Under the pieces are notes generated by a model that saw nothing but the letters and a program-made list of their open reading frames with translations, had not been told where the DNA came from and ran no database searches. A DNA stretch of 64,000 nt from assembly GCF_900447535.1 (NCBI RefSeq), contig NZ_UFXX01000001.1, positions 2,232,001 to 2,296,000 of the forward strand, written 5' to 3'. Position numbers and translations under genes: made by a program. This DNA comes from Dermacoccus nishinomiyaensis. Its GTDB lineage: Bacteria > Actinomycetota > Actinomycetes > Actinomycetales > Dermatophilaceae. Shown piece after piece: positions 24,686 to 33,505 of the stretch. Position 1 is the stretch's first letter; the number at the start of each line of letters is the position of its first letter.

Positions 24686-26239
24686 ATGTCTTCCCCGGCC
24701 CCTCACGTCGACGATTCCACGCGCGATCAGCTCGTCGCTCTGCGCGCTGACCTCGCTGCGGCGCCCTACACCGTCGAGGCGGTCGCCGACGTCCTCGGCC
24801 CGAGTGCGTCGGCCGCGCTGCACCGCGAACAGCCGACGGCTGCTCGCCGCATCCTGGCCGACGACGACAGTCCTGTCGCGACGATGGTGGCACTGTTCAC
24901 GCTCGGTGGGCGTATGAGTCCGGCGCGGATCGAGGCGGCCTTCCCCGCCGCGGGGGTCGACGGTCTCACGGCGCTCGGGCTGCTCGCCGACGACGACACC
25001 CTCGAGCAGATGCGCGGAGACGGGGACGACCGCATTCTCGTCGCTACATGCGACCTGCGCCCGTACGGCGACGAGACGTCGTCATGGTGGCTGGCATCGG
25101 ATCTCTCGGAGATCGCGACGGGCCAGGTGCTCGAACCCGATCATGTGCTCGGCATCGGTGGCGCGTCGACGACCCTCGCAAGATGGACCCCGCGACGCAC
25201 CGTCCGCACCGCCCTCGACCTCGGCACCGGCTGCGGTGTTCAGGCCGCGCACCTCGCGGGCCACGTCGAGCACATCGTCGCCTCGGACCTCGCGACACGC
25301 GCGCTCGCCTTCGTCTGCTTCAACGCCGCTCTCAACGATCTCGACGTCGAGGTGCTCGCCGGTTCGATGCTCGAACCGGTCGCCGGCCGCCGATTCGACC
25401 TCATCGTGAGCAACCCGCCGTTCGTCATCACGCCGCGTCGCCCCGGCATGCCCGAGTACGAGTACCGCGACGGCGGTGCGGTGGGTGACGCCGTCGTGCG
25501 CAACCTGGTTCGCGACGTCGGCGCCCACCTCGAACCCGGTGGTGTCGCACAGTTCCTCGGCAACTGGGAGATGCGCGACGGCGAGACGTTCGAAGACGTC
25601 TGGGAGCGATGGCTCGACGGCGTCGACCTCGATGCGCTCGTGGTGCAGCGCGAGGTGCAGGATCCGTGTGAATACGCCGAACTGTGGGCGCGTGACGGTG
25701 GCGCGCCCGTCGGGTCGCCCGAGTACGACGCCATGTACTCGGCCTGGCTCGACGACTTCGCGGCGCGCGGCGTCGAGCGCATCGGCTTCGGCATCATCAC
25801 GCTCCAGAGGCCGGCCGAACCCCGTCCCCGGTTCACCGATCTGCTCGACGAGCGCGGCTCTGTCGCCGCCGCCATGGGCCCGACGATCGACGCAGGTCTC
25901 GCCGCGCGGGCGTGGATGGCGCGTGTCGGAGACGACGCGGTGCTCGACTCGTTCTGGCAGGCCGCGCCGGACGTCACGGAGGAGCGTCACACGAAGCCCG
26001 GAGCGAGCGACCCGAGCGTCATCATGATCCGTCAGGGCGGCGGGTTCGGCATGTCGATCCAGGCCGACACCGTGCTCGCCGCGTTCCTGTCGGTCTGCGA
26101 CGGATCGATGACGGCGCGCACGGCGCTGGAGGCCATCGCAACGCTCGTCGACGTGCCCGCTGACGACGCCGTCCGCGGCACGCTGCCGCTGCTGAAGCGC
26201 CTCGTCGCCAACGGTTTCCTCACCCGCGTCGAACGCTGA
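24686..26239 (+). CDS. N5-glutamine/RNA-type methyltransferase with NPPF motif
   Basis: Class I SAM-dependent methyltransferase of 517 residues. ALDLGTGCGVQAAHLA is the SAM-binding motif I and SNPPFVI is motif IV, as in PrmC/HemK and RsmC-type enzymes that methylate amino groups. The N-terminal 150 residues form a helical, winged-helix-like domain (DUF7059-like). The last 120 residues are a further domain of unknown role. The target is not evident: ribosomal RNA or a protein glutamine are both possible. It stands alone, followed by a long palindrome before the convergent dioxygenase. Confidence 0.8.
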   Translation: MSSPAPHVDDSTRDQLVALRADLAAAPYTVEAVADVLGPSASAALHREQPTAARRILADDDSPVATMVALFTLGGRMSPARIEAAFPAAGVDGLTALGLLADDDTLEQMRGDGDDRILVATCDLRPYGDETSSWWLASDLSEIATGQVLEPDHVLGIGGASTTLARWTPRRTVRTALDLGTGCGVQAAHLAGHVEHIVASDLATRALAFVCFNAALNDLDVEVLAGSMLEPVAGRRFDLIVSNPPFVITPRRPGMPEYEYRDGGAVGDAVVRNLVRDVGAHLEPGGVAQFLGNWEMRDGETFEDVWERWLDGVDLDALVVQREVQDPCEYAELWARDGGAPVGSPEYDAMYSAWLDDFAARGVERIGFGIITLQRPAEPRPRFTDLLDERGSVAAAMGPTIDAGLAARAWMARVGDDAVLDSFWQAAPDVTEERHTKPGASDPSVIMIRQGGGFGMSIQADTVLAAFLSVCDGSMTARTALEAIATLVDVPADDAVRGTLPLLKRLVANGFLTRVER

Positions 26240-26257
26240 GCACTTCTGTGATCCCTG

Positions 26258-26313
26258 TCCCCTTCTGCGCTTTTCGTCCACATTCGAATGTAGACGAAAA
26301 GCGCAGAAGGGGA
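26258..26313. repeat. long near-perfect palindrome between convergent genes
   Basis: 56-base palindrome, 27 of 28 pairs matched, centred on TTCGAA at 26283-26288; the only mismatch is C26279/A26292. Each arm contains CCCCTTCTGCGCTTTTCGTC or its complement. It lies between the convergent methyltransferase and dioxygenase genes, where it can act as a bidirectional terminator, but it is much longer than needed for that. Confidence 0.9.
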
Positions 26314-26343
26314 GGTAGATCGCAGTTGGGTACGGCCGGGGCG

Positions 26344-27156
26344 TCAGGCCAGCTGCCAGCTGCGCTTGCTCAGGCCGTACCAGAAGCCGTCGACGGTGGT
26401 CTGCGCTGACGCCGACGCCGCTCCGTCCGGGTTGGCGGCGCCGAGCGCGACGTAGAGCGGTGCCCAGTGCTCGGTGCGCGGGTGCGCCTCATGGGCGGCG
26501 GGGGCCTTCGTCATGAAGTCGAACAGCGCGTCGAGGTCGCCGCTCGCCATCGTCTCGGCGGCCCAGTGGTCGAACTCCGACGACGGCGCTGGCGGGGCGC
26601 CGTCAGCGTCACCACTCGGACGGAACCACCGCAGGTTGTGGGTCGTGAACCCGGAACCGATGATGAGCGTCCCCTCGTCGCGCAGCGGCGCGAGCTTGCG
26701 GCCCAGCTCGAACAGCTCGACGGGGTCGAGCGTTCGCATCGACATCTGCAGGACGGGCACGTCGGCGTCGGGGAACATCTCGACGAGGGGGACGTACGCG
26801 CCGTGGTCGAGACCGCGTGATGGGTCCTGGTGCACGGGCCGCTCGGGTGTGCCGACGAGGCGGGCCACCGATTCGGCGAGTTCGGGCGCGGCGGGCGCAT
26901 CGTACGTCACCTCGTAGTACTTCTGCGGGAATCCCCAGAAGTCGTAGGTGAGCCCGGCGCCGCTCGTCGACGACACAGTGACGGGCGCATTCTCCCAGTG
27001 CGCCGAGACCATGAGGATCTGCTTCGGCTTGGGCAGTTCCTTGCCCCAGGCGGCCAGTTCGGCGGTCCAGGTCGCATCGTCCGCGAGGGGCGGCGCGCCG
27101 TGGCTGAGATAGGCGACGGGGAGTCGGTCGTCGGTGGCCTGTGTCGAGGTGCTCAT
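26344..27156 (-). CDS. DODA-type extradiol ring-cleavage dioxygenase
   Basis: LigB-superfamily dioxygenase of 270 residues, similar to YgiD/4,5-DOPA dioxygenase. The metal-binding and catalytic histidines are seen in YLSHGAPPL, SAHWEN, GLDHGAYVPL and SGFTTHNL. It would open catechol-type rings using non-haem iron or zinc; the natural substrate is not known. The ATG at 27156 gives the usual N-terminus. A TTGA-N4-TCAA palindrome lies 13 bases upstream of the start, suggesting repression by a MarR-type regulator, although none is adjacent. Confidence 0.87.
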   Translation of the reverse strand: MSTSTQATDDRLPVAYLSHGAPPLADDATWTAELAAWGKELPKPKQILMVSAHWENAPVTVSSTSGAGLTYDFWGFPQKYYEVTYDAPAAPELAESVARLVGTPERPVHQDPSRGLDHGAYVPLVEMFPDADVPVLQMSMRTLDPVELFELGRKLAPLRDEGTLIIGSGFTTHNLRWFRPSGDADGAPPAPSSEFDHWAAETMASGDLDALFDFMTKAPAAHEAHPRTEHWAPLYVALGAANPDGAASASAQTTVDGFWYGLSKRSWQLA

Positions 27157-27168
27157 ACTGACGAAACT

Positions 27169-27184
27169 AGTTGACGTATCAACT
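27169..27184. promoter_or_regulatory. candidate operator upstream of dioxygenase gene
   Basis: AGTTGACGTATCAACT is a palindrome with 6-base arms around CGTA, in an AT-rich stretch directly before the dioxygenase start. The TTGA/TCAA half-sites resemble MarR-family operators. No binding protein is encoded next to it. Confidence 0.45.
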
Positions 27185-27470
27185 TTATTCCAGTGGGTCC
27201 TCGAGTAGCCGAAACACCGCTCTCGGCCGTCCTCGACATTCCGCTCCGCCCTCGGGCGTCGGTGCAGGGCAGCGCTGTGGGTGCGGGGCCGGGGCGGCGT
27301 CACGCGGCCGGACCCGTCACGTCTGGGTCGCGGTGCCCCTCCCGCGTCGCGACGGAGGTGCTCCCGCTGCCCCACGACCGGCTGTCGGTCCCGTCGGGTA
27401 CGGTCTAGACGACCGCACGCGAAGGCGACGACGAATCCGTGGCCCGTGCGCGAACCGAAGGAGCACCCCA

Positions 27471-30293
27471 GTGGCGTCAGGCAAGAAACTCGTCATCGTC
27501 GAATCGCCCTCGAAGGGCAACAAGATCGCGTCTTATCTGGGCAGCGACTACGTCGTCGATGCCAGCGTCGGGCACATCCGTGACCTGCCGACGCCGAGCG
27601 AGATGCCGGCCGACATGAAGAAGGGCCCGTACGGCAAGTTCGCCGTCGACGTCGACAACGGTTTCGCGCCGTACTACGTCGTCGACGCGAACAAGAAGAA
27701 GAAGGTCGCCGAGCTCAAGCGCGCTCTGAAGGACGCCGACGAGCTCTACCTCGCCACCGATGAGGACCGCGAGGGCGAGGCCATCGCGTGGCACCTGCTC
27801 GAGACGCTGAAGCCGAAGGTGCCGGTCAAGCGCATGGTCTTCCACGAGGTGACGAAGGAAGCCATCCAGCGCGCCGTCAACGACACGCGCGAGCTCGACA
27901 TGCAGATGGTCAACGCGCAGGAGACGCGCCGCATCCTCGACCGTCTCTACGGCTACGAGGTGTCGCCGGTGCTGTGGCGCAAGGTGCGTGCGGGCCTGTC
28001 GGCAGGGCGTGTGCAGTCGGTCGCGACGCGCATGGTCGTCGAGCGTGAGCGGGAGCGCATGGCGTTCCGCGCCGCGTCATACTGGGACGTCGAGGGCGAG
28101 TTCGAGGCGAAGTCGAGCCAGGCCTTCACCGCCAAGCTGACGGGCGTCGACGGCGAGCGGGTCGCCTCCGGCCGCGACTTCGGCGACGACGGGCGCCTCA
28201 AGAGCTCGGGCGTGCGCCACCTCGACGGTGCGGCGGCCGAGAAGATCGCTGAGGCGACGCGAGCCGGCCACGCCGAGGTCAGTGCCGTCAGCGAGAAGCC
28301 GTACTCGCGCAAGCCGAGCGCGCCGTTCATCACCTCGACGCTGCAGCAGGAGGCCAGCCGCAAGCTGCGTCTGGGCTCGAAGGACACGATGCGCGTCGCG
28401 CAGCGCCTGTACGAGAACGGCTACATCACGTACATGCGTACCGACTCGGTCGCCCTGTCCGAGCAGGCCATCAGCGCCGCGCGTCAGCAGGCGCGCGACC
28501 TGTACGGCGCCGAATACGTGCCGGACGCTCCCCGCCGATACGCGGGCAAGTCGAAGAACGCGCAGGAGGCGCACGAGGCGATCCGCCCGGCCGGTGATCG
28601 CTTCCGCACGCCCGCCCAGGTCGCCGGTGAGCTGCGCGGCACCGAGTTCGCGCTGTACGAGCTGATCTGGAAGCGCACCGTCGCCTCGCAGATGGCGGAC
28701 GCGAAAGGTTCGACGGCGTCGGTGAAGGTCGCCGTCGGGGTCGAGAGTTCGGGTATCGCCAAGCGCGCCGAGTACTCGGCGAGCGGCACCGTCATCACGT
28801 TCCGGGGCTTTCTCGCCGCCTACGAGGAGGGCCGCGACGCCGATCGTTACTCGAACGATGACGGCGAGCGTCGCCTGCCCAAGCTGTCCGAGGGTGTCGG
28901 CCTCGACGTGCTGCGCGCCGAGGCGTTGGGGCACGAGACGTCGCCGCCCGCGCGTTACACCGAGGCGACGCTGACGAAGGCACTCGAGGAGCGCGGCATC
29001 GGCCGCCCGTCGACGTACGCCGCGACGGTCGGCACGATCCAGGATCGCGGGTACGTGCGAACGCGCGGCAGCGCGCTCATCCCGACATGGCTCGCGTTCG
29101 CGGTGACGAACCTGCTCGAGACGCACTTCCCCAGCCTCGTCGACTACGACTTCACCGCCTCGATGGAGGAGGGGCTCGACCGCATCGCCGCCGGTGACGA
29201 GGAGCGCGCGGCCTGGCTCACGCGCTTCTACTTCGGCGACGAGGGTGAGTCGGCCGAGGGCCTCAAGCAACTCGTCGACGACCTCGGCGAGATCGACGCA
29301 CGCGGAATCTCCACCATTCCGATCGGCGAGGGTCTCGTCGTGCGCGTCGGGCGGTACGGGCCGTACGTCGAGGAGGAGGTGCCGAACGGCATCGATCCGG
29401 CGACGGGTGAGGTCAAGGAGGGCTTCGACCCCGAGAAGGTCGGCGAGAAGCCGCGGCGCGCGTCGATCACGGACGACATCGCGCCCGACGAGATGACGCC
29501 TGCGAAGATCCGCGAGCTGCTCGACGCCTCCGACGACGACGGCCGCGTCCTCGGCACCGACCCCGAGTCGGGCCACGAGATCGTCGCCAAGTCGGGACGC
29601 TACGGCCCGTACGTCACCGAGGTGCTGCCGGAGGTGACGCCTGCCGACGGTGAGAAGCCGAAGAAGAAGGCGGCGAAGCCGAAGCCGCGCACGGCGTCGC
29701 TGTTCAAGGACATGGATCTCGCGACGATCGAGCTCGACACCGCCCTCAAGCTGCTATCGCTGCCGCGCGTCGTCGGCGTCGTCGAAGAGAAGGCGACGGC
29801 CGAAGACGGCACGGAGACGACGAAGCAGATCGAGATCACCGCGCAGAACGGGCGCTACGGGCCGTACCTCAAGAAGGGCACCGACTCGCGCTCGCTCGAG
29901 AACGAGGCGCAGCTGTTCACGATCACGCTCGAGGAGGCCGAGGCGATCTACGCCCAGCCGAAGCAACGTGGCCGCGCCGCCGCGAAGCCGCCGCTCAAGG
30001 AGTTCGGCGCCGACCCGACGTCCGGCAAGCCCGTCGTCGTCAAGGACGGCCGCTTCGGCGAGTACGTCACCGACGGCGAGACCAACGCGACGCTGCGCAA
30101 GGACGACGACGTCGAGACACTGACGGCCGAGCGGGCCTACGAGCTGCTCGCCGAGAAGCGCGCCAAGGGCCCCTCGACGCGCAAGAAGGCCGCCAAGAAG
30201 TCGACGAAGAAGGCTGCGACGAAGAAGACCGCCGCCAAGAAGACGACGACGAAGAAGACCGCTGCGAAGAAGACGACGGCCAAGAAGGCCTGA
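27471..30293 (+). CDS. topA: DNA topoisomerase I
   Basis: Type IA topoisomerase of 940 residues that relaxes negative supercoils. The TOPRIM domain begins LVIVESPSKGNKI and includes DEDREGEAIAWH; the catalytic tyrosine is Y321 in YITYMRTDS; SAGRVQSVA is also typical. The C-terminal region has repeated modules with GRYGPYV/GRFGEYV blocks instead of zinc fingers, as in other actinobacteria. It ends in a Lys/Thr/Ala tail of about 37 residues likely to bind DNA. The GTG at 27471 follows AAGGAG by 7 bases. It is convergent with a hydrolase gene, with a hairpin between. Confidence 0.96.
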   Translation: MASGKKLVIVESPSKGNKIASYLGSDYVVDASVGHIRDLPTPSEMPADMKKGPYGKFAVDVDNGFAPYYVVDANKKKKVAELKRALKDADELYLATDEDREGEAIAWHLLETLKPKVPVKRMVFHEVTKEAIQRAVNDTRELDMQMVNAQETRRILDRLYGYEVSPVLWRKVRAGLSAGRVQSVATRMVVERERERMAFRAASYWDVEGEFEAKSSQAFTAKLTGVDGERVASGRDFGDDGRLKSSGVRHLDGAAAEKIAEATRAGHAEVSAVSEKPYSRKPSAPFITSTLQQEASRKLRLGSKDTMRVAQRLYENGYITYMRTDSVALSEQAISAARQQARDLYGAEYVPDAPRRYAGKSKNAQEAHEAIRPAGDRFRTPAQVAGELRGTEFALYELIWKRTVASQMADAKGSTASVKVAVGVESSGIAKRAEYSASGTVITFRGFLAAYEEGRDADRYSNDDGERRLPKLSEGVGLDVLRAEALGHETSPPARYTEATLTKALEERGIGRPSTYAATVGTIQDRGYVRTRGSALIPTWLAFAVTNLLETHFPSLVDYDFTASMEEGLDRIAAGDEERAAWLTRFYFGDEGESAEGLKQLVDDLGEIDARGISTIPIGEGLVVRVGRYGPYVEEEVPNGIDPATGEVKEGFDPEKVGEKPRRASITDDIAPDEMTPAKIRELLDASDDDGRVLGTDPESGHEIVAKSGRYGPYVTEVLPEVTPADGEKPKKKAAKPKPRTASLFKDMDLATIELDTALKLLSLPRVVGVVEEKATAEDGTETTKQIEITAQNGRYGPYLKKGTDSRSLENEAQLFTITLEEAEAIYAQPKQRGRAAAKPPLKEFGADPTSGKPVVVKDGRFGEYVTDGETNATLRKDDDVETLTAERAYELLAEKRAKGPSTRKKAAKKSTKKAATKKTAAKKTTTKKTAAKKTTAKKA

Positions 30294-30315
30294 CGACTCG
30301 CAGCAGCGTCATGAC

Positions 30316-30346
30316 GCCCCGGTTCGAGCGTTGCTCGAGCTGGGGC
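30316..30346. terminator. bidirectional terminator between topA and hydrolase gene
   Basis: A 14-pair stem (30316-30329 with 30333-30346), including two G-T wobbles, with a 3-base loop lies between two convergent genes. Confidence 0.65.
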
Positions 30347-30354
30347 ATCGTCTG

Positions 30355-30918
30355 TCAGCGGATGAACGCGTCGAACGCGGCGATGCTCGCGTCGCATGCG
30401 GCGGCGTCCCCGTCAGGGGTGGCGAGGTCGGTGAAGAGGTGGCCTTCGCCGGGCACGACGACGACGTCGTCGAACGGCGCGCCCGAGGCGGTGACGGCGT
30501 CGCGCAGCGCGGTGACGTCGGGTTCGCTGATGAACGGGTCGACAGCATGGCGATGCACCTGGACGGGGACGCCGTTCCATGTTCCGTCGCGCGGCGCCTC
30601 GACGTTGTGCAGGAGCACAGCGGCACGCGCGTCGGGCCGCTTCGCCGCGAACGCCTGAGCGAAGAACGCGCCGAGCGAGAAACCGGCGAGGACGGCGTCG
30701 GCGGGCGCGTCGTCGAGTGCCGTGCGCGCACGATCCATGAGGGCGCGAACGCCCACGGCGTCGCGGTGGGCGAGCCCGTCGTCGGTCGAGACGAACACGT
30801 GCCCGTCGTAGTAGTCGGGGGTGACGACGACGTGGCCGAGCCCGCGCAGGGCGTCAGCGAAGTCGAGGACGGCCGTGCGCAGGCCGAGCGCTGAGTGGAA
30901 CAGGACGATGTGAGCCAT
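30355..30918 (-). CDS. dienelactone-hydrolase-like alpha/beta hydrolase
   Basis: Small alpha/beta hydrolase of 187 residues. The nucleophile elbow is GFSLG in the middle of the protein (the family's usual Cys is replaced by Ser), and the catalytic histidine is in GEGHLF. HSALGL and DYYDGHVF match the dienelactone hydrolase family. The substrate is unknown. The start at 30918 (MAHIVLFHS) gives the usual N-terminus. It is divergent from a membrane protein gene. Confidence 0.82.
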   Translation of the reverse strand: MAHIVLFHSALGLRTAVLDFADALRGLGHVVVTPDYYDGHVFVSTDDGLAHRDAVGVRALMDRARTALDDAPADAVLAGFSLGAFFAQAFAAKRPDARAAVLLHNVEAPRDGTWNGVPVQVHRHAVDPFISEPDVTALRDAVTASGAPFDDVVVVPGEGHLFTDLATPDGDAAACDASIAAFDAFIR

Positions 30919-31013
30919 GGTCCCAGTGTCGTTCTTGAACGTGTTCAAAACATGCGAGGATGGGTGAGAGATGCGGCGCCGATGGGCGCGGCAGGACGAC
31001 CGGGAGAGACATC

Positions 31014-31661
31014 ATGGCGAAGATGCTCGGCGCAGGAATGACGGGGGCGGGCGCGTCGAGCGCCGGCTCGCTTTCGGGGTCGCGAACGTCCGTGTGGCAC
31101 ACGGGCGGGCGGGCCGCCGTCATCGGTGTGGGGTCTGTGGCGGCGGGTTTCGTCGTCTCGTCGGTCGCTGTCGCCGTCGCCTGGGTCCGCGGCCCTGCCG
31201 ATGCCTACTCGCCCGCGAACTGGCTGAGTGACGCCGGGCTGGCGCTGGCGCTGCCGTGCGCCGTCATTGCGTGGGGCCTCGCGGCGTGGTCGTTGCACCT
31301 GACACGGGGGCTCAACATGGGGGCGCGGCAGTTCTCGCTCGTGCTGTGGGGCGCGGCGACGCCGTGCGTCTACGGCTTTCTCGCGATGCTCTCGTTCGGT
31401 GTGTTCGGTGGCGACTGGGCCGGTGGCGGGCTCTTCTGGTCGGCGACGACCCTGATCGGCTTCTGCATCTGGTTCGTCACGTTGACGCCGATGTTCATCA
31501 TGCTCATCGCACGGCCTCTGCTCTCGCGCGACCCGGCGACGGTGCCAGACTTGCCCGGGGCCGCTGCGGTGAACGGTCGCGACGAGCGCGACGAGGACAT
31601 CGAAACCGGGATGATTGGCGCGCGCGCCTGCCTGCGAGAGGTCTTTCGGCGCGAACCTTGA
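31014..31661 (+). CDS. membrane protein of unknown function
   Basis: I do not recognise this 215-residue protein with confidence. It has about four hydrophobic helices (about 38-60, 78-98, 108-130 and 140-165), of which the first pair is joined by GPADAYSPANWLSDAG. That segment recalls DUF998-type integral membrane proteins. The last 45 residues are charged and cytoplasmic. The ATG at 31014 follows GGGAGAG. It lies 33 bases before the MerR-type regulator gene on the same strand, so the two may share a transcript. Confidence 0.65.
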   Translation: MAKMLGAGMTGAGASSAGSLSGSRTSVWHTGGRAAVIGVGSVAAGFVVSSVAVAVAWVRGPADAYSPANWLSDAGLALALPCAVIAWGLAAWSLHLTRGLNMGARQFSLVLWGAATPCVYGFLAMLSFGVFGGDWAGGGLFWSATTLIGFCIWFVTLTPMFIMLIARPLLSRDPATVPDLPGAAAVNGRDERDEDIETGMIGARACLREVFRREP

Positions 31662-31694
31662 CCCTGACGTGACGTGAGGCGATGGAGTGAGGTC

Positions 31695-32462
31695 ATGACC
31701 GACGAACTGACGGTGGGGCAGGTGGCGGCACGTTTCGGCGTCACCGTCCGCACGCTGCATCACTACGACGCGATCGGGCTCGTGCGTCCGAGCGAACGTG
31801 GCTGGAACGGATACCGGCTGTACACGCCGGCGGACGTGCAACGCCTCGCTCGGGTCGTGCTGCTACGGCGCCTCGAGATGCCGCTCGCGGACATCGCCGA
31901 GGCGCTCGACGAACCGGCCGTGCTGGCGGCACTCCTCGTCGAGCACAGGGAAGCGGTCATGGCCAGGCGCGACGAGCTCGATGCGCTGGTCGACGCGATC
32001 GACACCGCACTCACATCGGAGGCAACCATGAGCAAATATCAGATCAGCAGCGCCGAGATGAAGGAGATCTTCGGCACCGGTTACGACGAGGCGTACGACG
32101 TCGAGGCGCAACAGCGTTGGGGTGGGACGGAGGAATTCGCAGAATCCCGGCGCCGCGCCAAGAGCTACGACAAGGCGACCTGGCATCGCATCAAGGCCGA
32201 GTCGGACGAGGTGTTGGCGGCATTCGCCACGGCGATGCGTGACGGCGCGGCACCCGGCAGCGCGCAGGCCGACGCCGCAGTTCAGGCGCACCGCGACCAG
32301 ATCGAACGCTGGTTCAATCCGGTGCCTCTGCCGATGCTCCGGGGGATGGGCGCCATGTACAGCACCGACCCACGCTTCGCGCAGACCTACGACGACGTCG
32401 AGCCCGGCCTTGCCGCGTACGTCACGGAGGTGGTCGCCGCCTACTGTGACAGCCGGGGCTGA
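31695..32462 (+). CDS. MerR-family regulator with TipAS-like effector domain
   Basis: Regulator of 255 residues. The N-terminal MerR helix-turn-helix shows TVGQVAARFGVTVRTLHHYD and GYRLYTPADVQRL; a linker coiled coil follows (about 75-110). The C-terminal half (about 115-255) is a TipAS domain, with AQQRWGGTEEFAESRRRAKSY. In Streptomyces TipA binds thiopeptide antibiotics and other drugs through this domain and activates its own promoter. A target operon here could be its own or the membrane protein upstream (inference). GGAG lies 7 bases before the ATG. Confidence 0.87.
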   Translation: MTDELTVGQVAARFGVTVRTLHHYDAIGLVRPSERGWNGYRLYTPADVQRLARVVLLRRLEMPLADIAEALDEPAVLAALLVEHREAVMARRDELDALVDAIDTALTSEATMSKYQISSAEMKEIFGTGYDEAYDVEAQQRWGGTEEFAESRRRAKSYDKATWHRIKAESDEVLAAFATAMRDGAAPGSAQADAAVQAHRDQIERWFNPVPLPMLRGMGAMYSTDPRFAQTYDDVEPGLAAYVTEVVAAYCDSRG

Positions 32463-32520
32463 CGGTCGACACGCGTCCCTCTCGCCGGGGCCGTGCTGCC
32501 GGCGGGCGTGGACCGCTGCC

Positions 32521-32583
32521 CGACTTTTGTGCATCTGCACGAGGAATGTGCCGCATATTCCTCGTGCAGATGCGCAAAAGTCG
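32521..32583. repeat. long palindrome before tmk
   Basis: 63-base palindrome: 9 outer pairs, one T-G wobble, then 17 inner pairs and a 9-base centre. The left arm contains GTGCATCTGCACG, shared with the palindrome at 41284-41323. It lies between two genes of the same direction (MerR-type regulator and tmk). Confidence 0.9.
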
Positions 32584-32698
32584 CGCAGCTGGCAGGCGGC
32601 GCTTGTCGCGACCCCGTACGGTGGCCCAGCGACGCTCCCCAGCAGGCGATTTCTGCGAGTTTCCGGGGTTGTCGGACGCACTGGGTAGGGTGAGCGCC

Positions 32699-33505
32699 AT
32701 GCCCGACGACCTGCGCCTCGACGTCGAAACGCTGCGCGCCTCGAGTGACGTCATCAGCGACGCCACGACCGACGCCGTCGCAGATGTCGACGCCAACACC
32801 AAGGGCGCACCAAGTGTCAGCACCGCAGCCGGCGACGAGGTCGCGGCCGACGTGGCCGCGCACGGGCTGTTCGTCACGTTCGAAGGTGGTGACGGCGCGG
32901 GCAAGACGACGCAGATCGAGCGTGCCGCTGCGTGGCTGCGTGAACTGGGCCGTGAGGTCGTCATCACGCGTGAACCGGGCGGTACCCCGCTGGGCGTGGA
33001 GATCAGGCGGCTCCTGCTCCATGGCGACGACGTCGCGTCGCGCGCCGAGGCCCTGCTCTACGCCGCCGATCGGGCGCACCACGTCGAGACGCTCGTGCGA
33101 CCGGCCCTCGCGCGCGGTGCGGTAGTGCTGCAGGATCGCTACATCGACTCCTCGATCGCCTACCAGGGCGCCGGTCGTGCGCTGGCCGCCGACGACGTCG
33201 AGTCCATCTCACGCTGGGCGACGCGCGGGCTGACGCCGGACGTCACGGTGCTCATCGACGTCTCGCCCGAGGTCGCGCGCGAACGTCGCGGCGCGCGCGG
33301 TGCCGAAGACAGGCTCGAACGTGAGGCCGACGACTTCCACACCCGCGTGCGCGAGCACTTCCTCTGCCTCGCCGCGCGCGACGAGGCGCGCTACCTCGTC
33401 CTCGACGCGGGTCGCTCGCGCGACGACCTCACCGCCGCCGTCCGCACACGACTCGAACAGCTCCTCAAGAGCGGCACGACGCGCGCATCAGGCGGCCCCT
33501 CATGA
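32699..33505 (+). CDS. tmk: thymidylate kinase
   Basis: dTMP kinase of 268 residues as given. The P-loop is FEGGDGAGKTT; the DRY-type motif is QDRYIDSSIAYQ; TREPGGTPLG is also typical. The kinase itself begins near residue 56, so the ATG at 32699 adds about 51 acidic residues of low complexity. A GTG at 32852, directly before the conserved GLFVTFEG, would give the usual length of about 217. The ATG has GTAGGG 8 bases upstream. The stop overlaps holB (ATGA), the standard actinobacterial pairing for DNA replication genes. Confidence 0.93.
   Translation: MPDDLRLDVETLRASSDVISDATTDAVADVDANTKGAPSVSTAAGDEVAADVAAHGLFVTFEGGDGAGKTTQIERAAAWLRELGREVVITREPGGTPLGVEIRRLLLHGDDVASRAEALLYAADRAHHVETLVRPALARGAVVLQDRYIDSSIAYQGAGRALAADDVESISRWATRGLTPDVTVLIDVSPEVARERRGARGAEDRLEREADDFHTRVREHFLCLAARDEARYLVLDAGRSRDDLTAAVRTRLEQLLKSGTTRASGGPS

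Noticed and set aside
28077-29576. 499-codon open frame opposite topA
   Set aside because: Antisense shadow of a certain gene in high-GC DNA.
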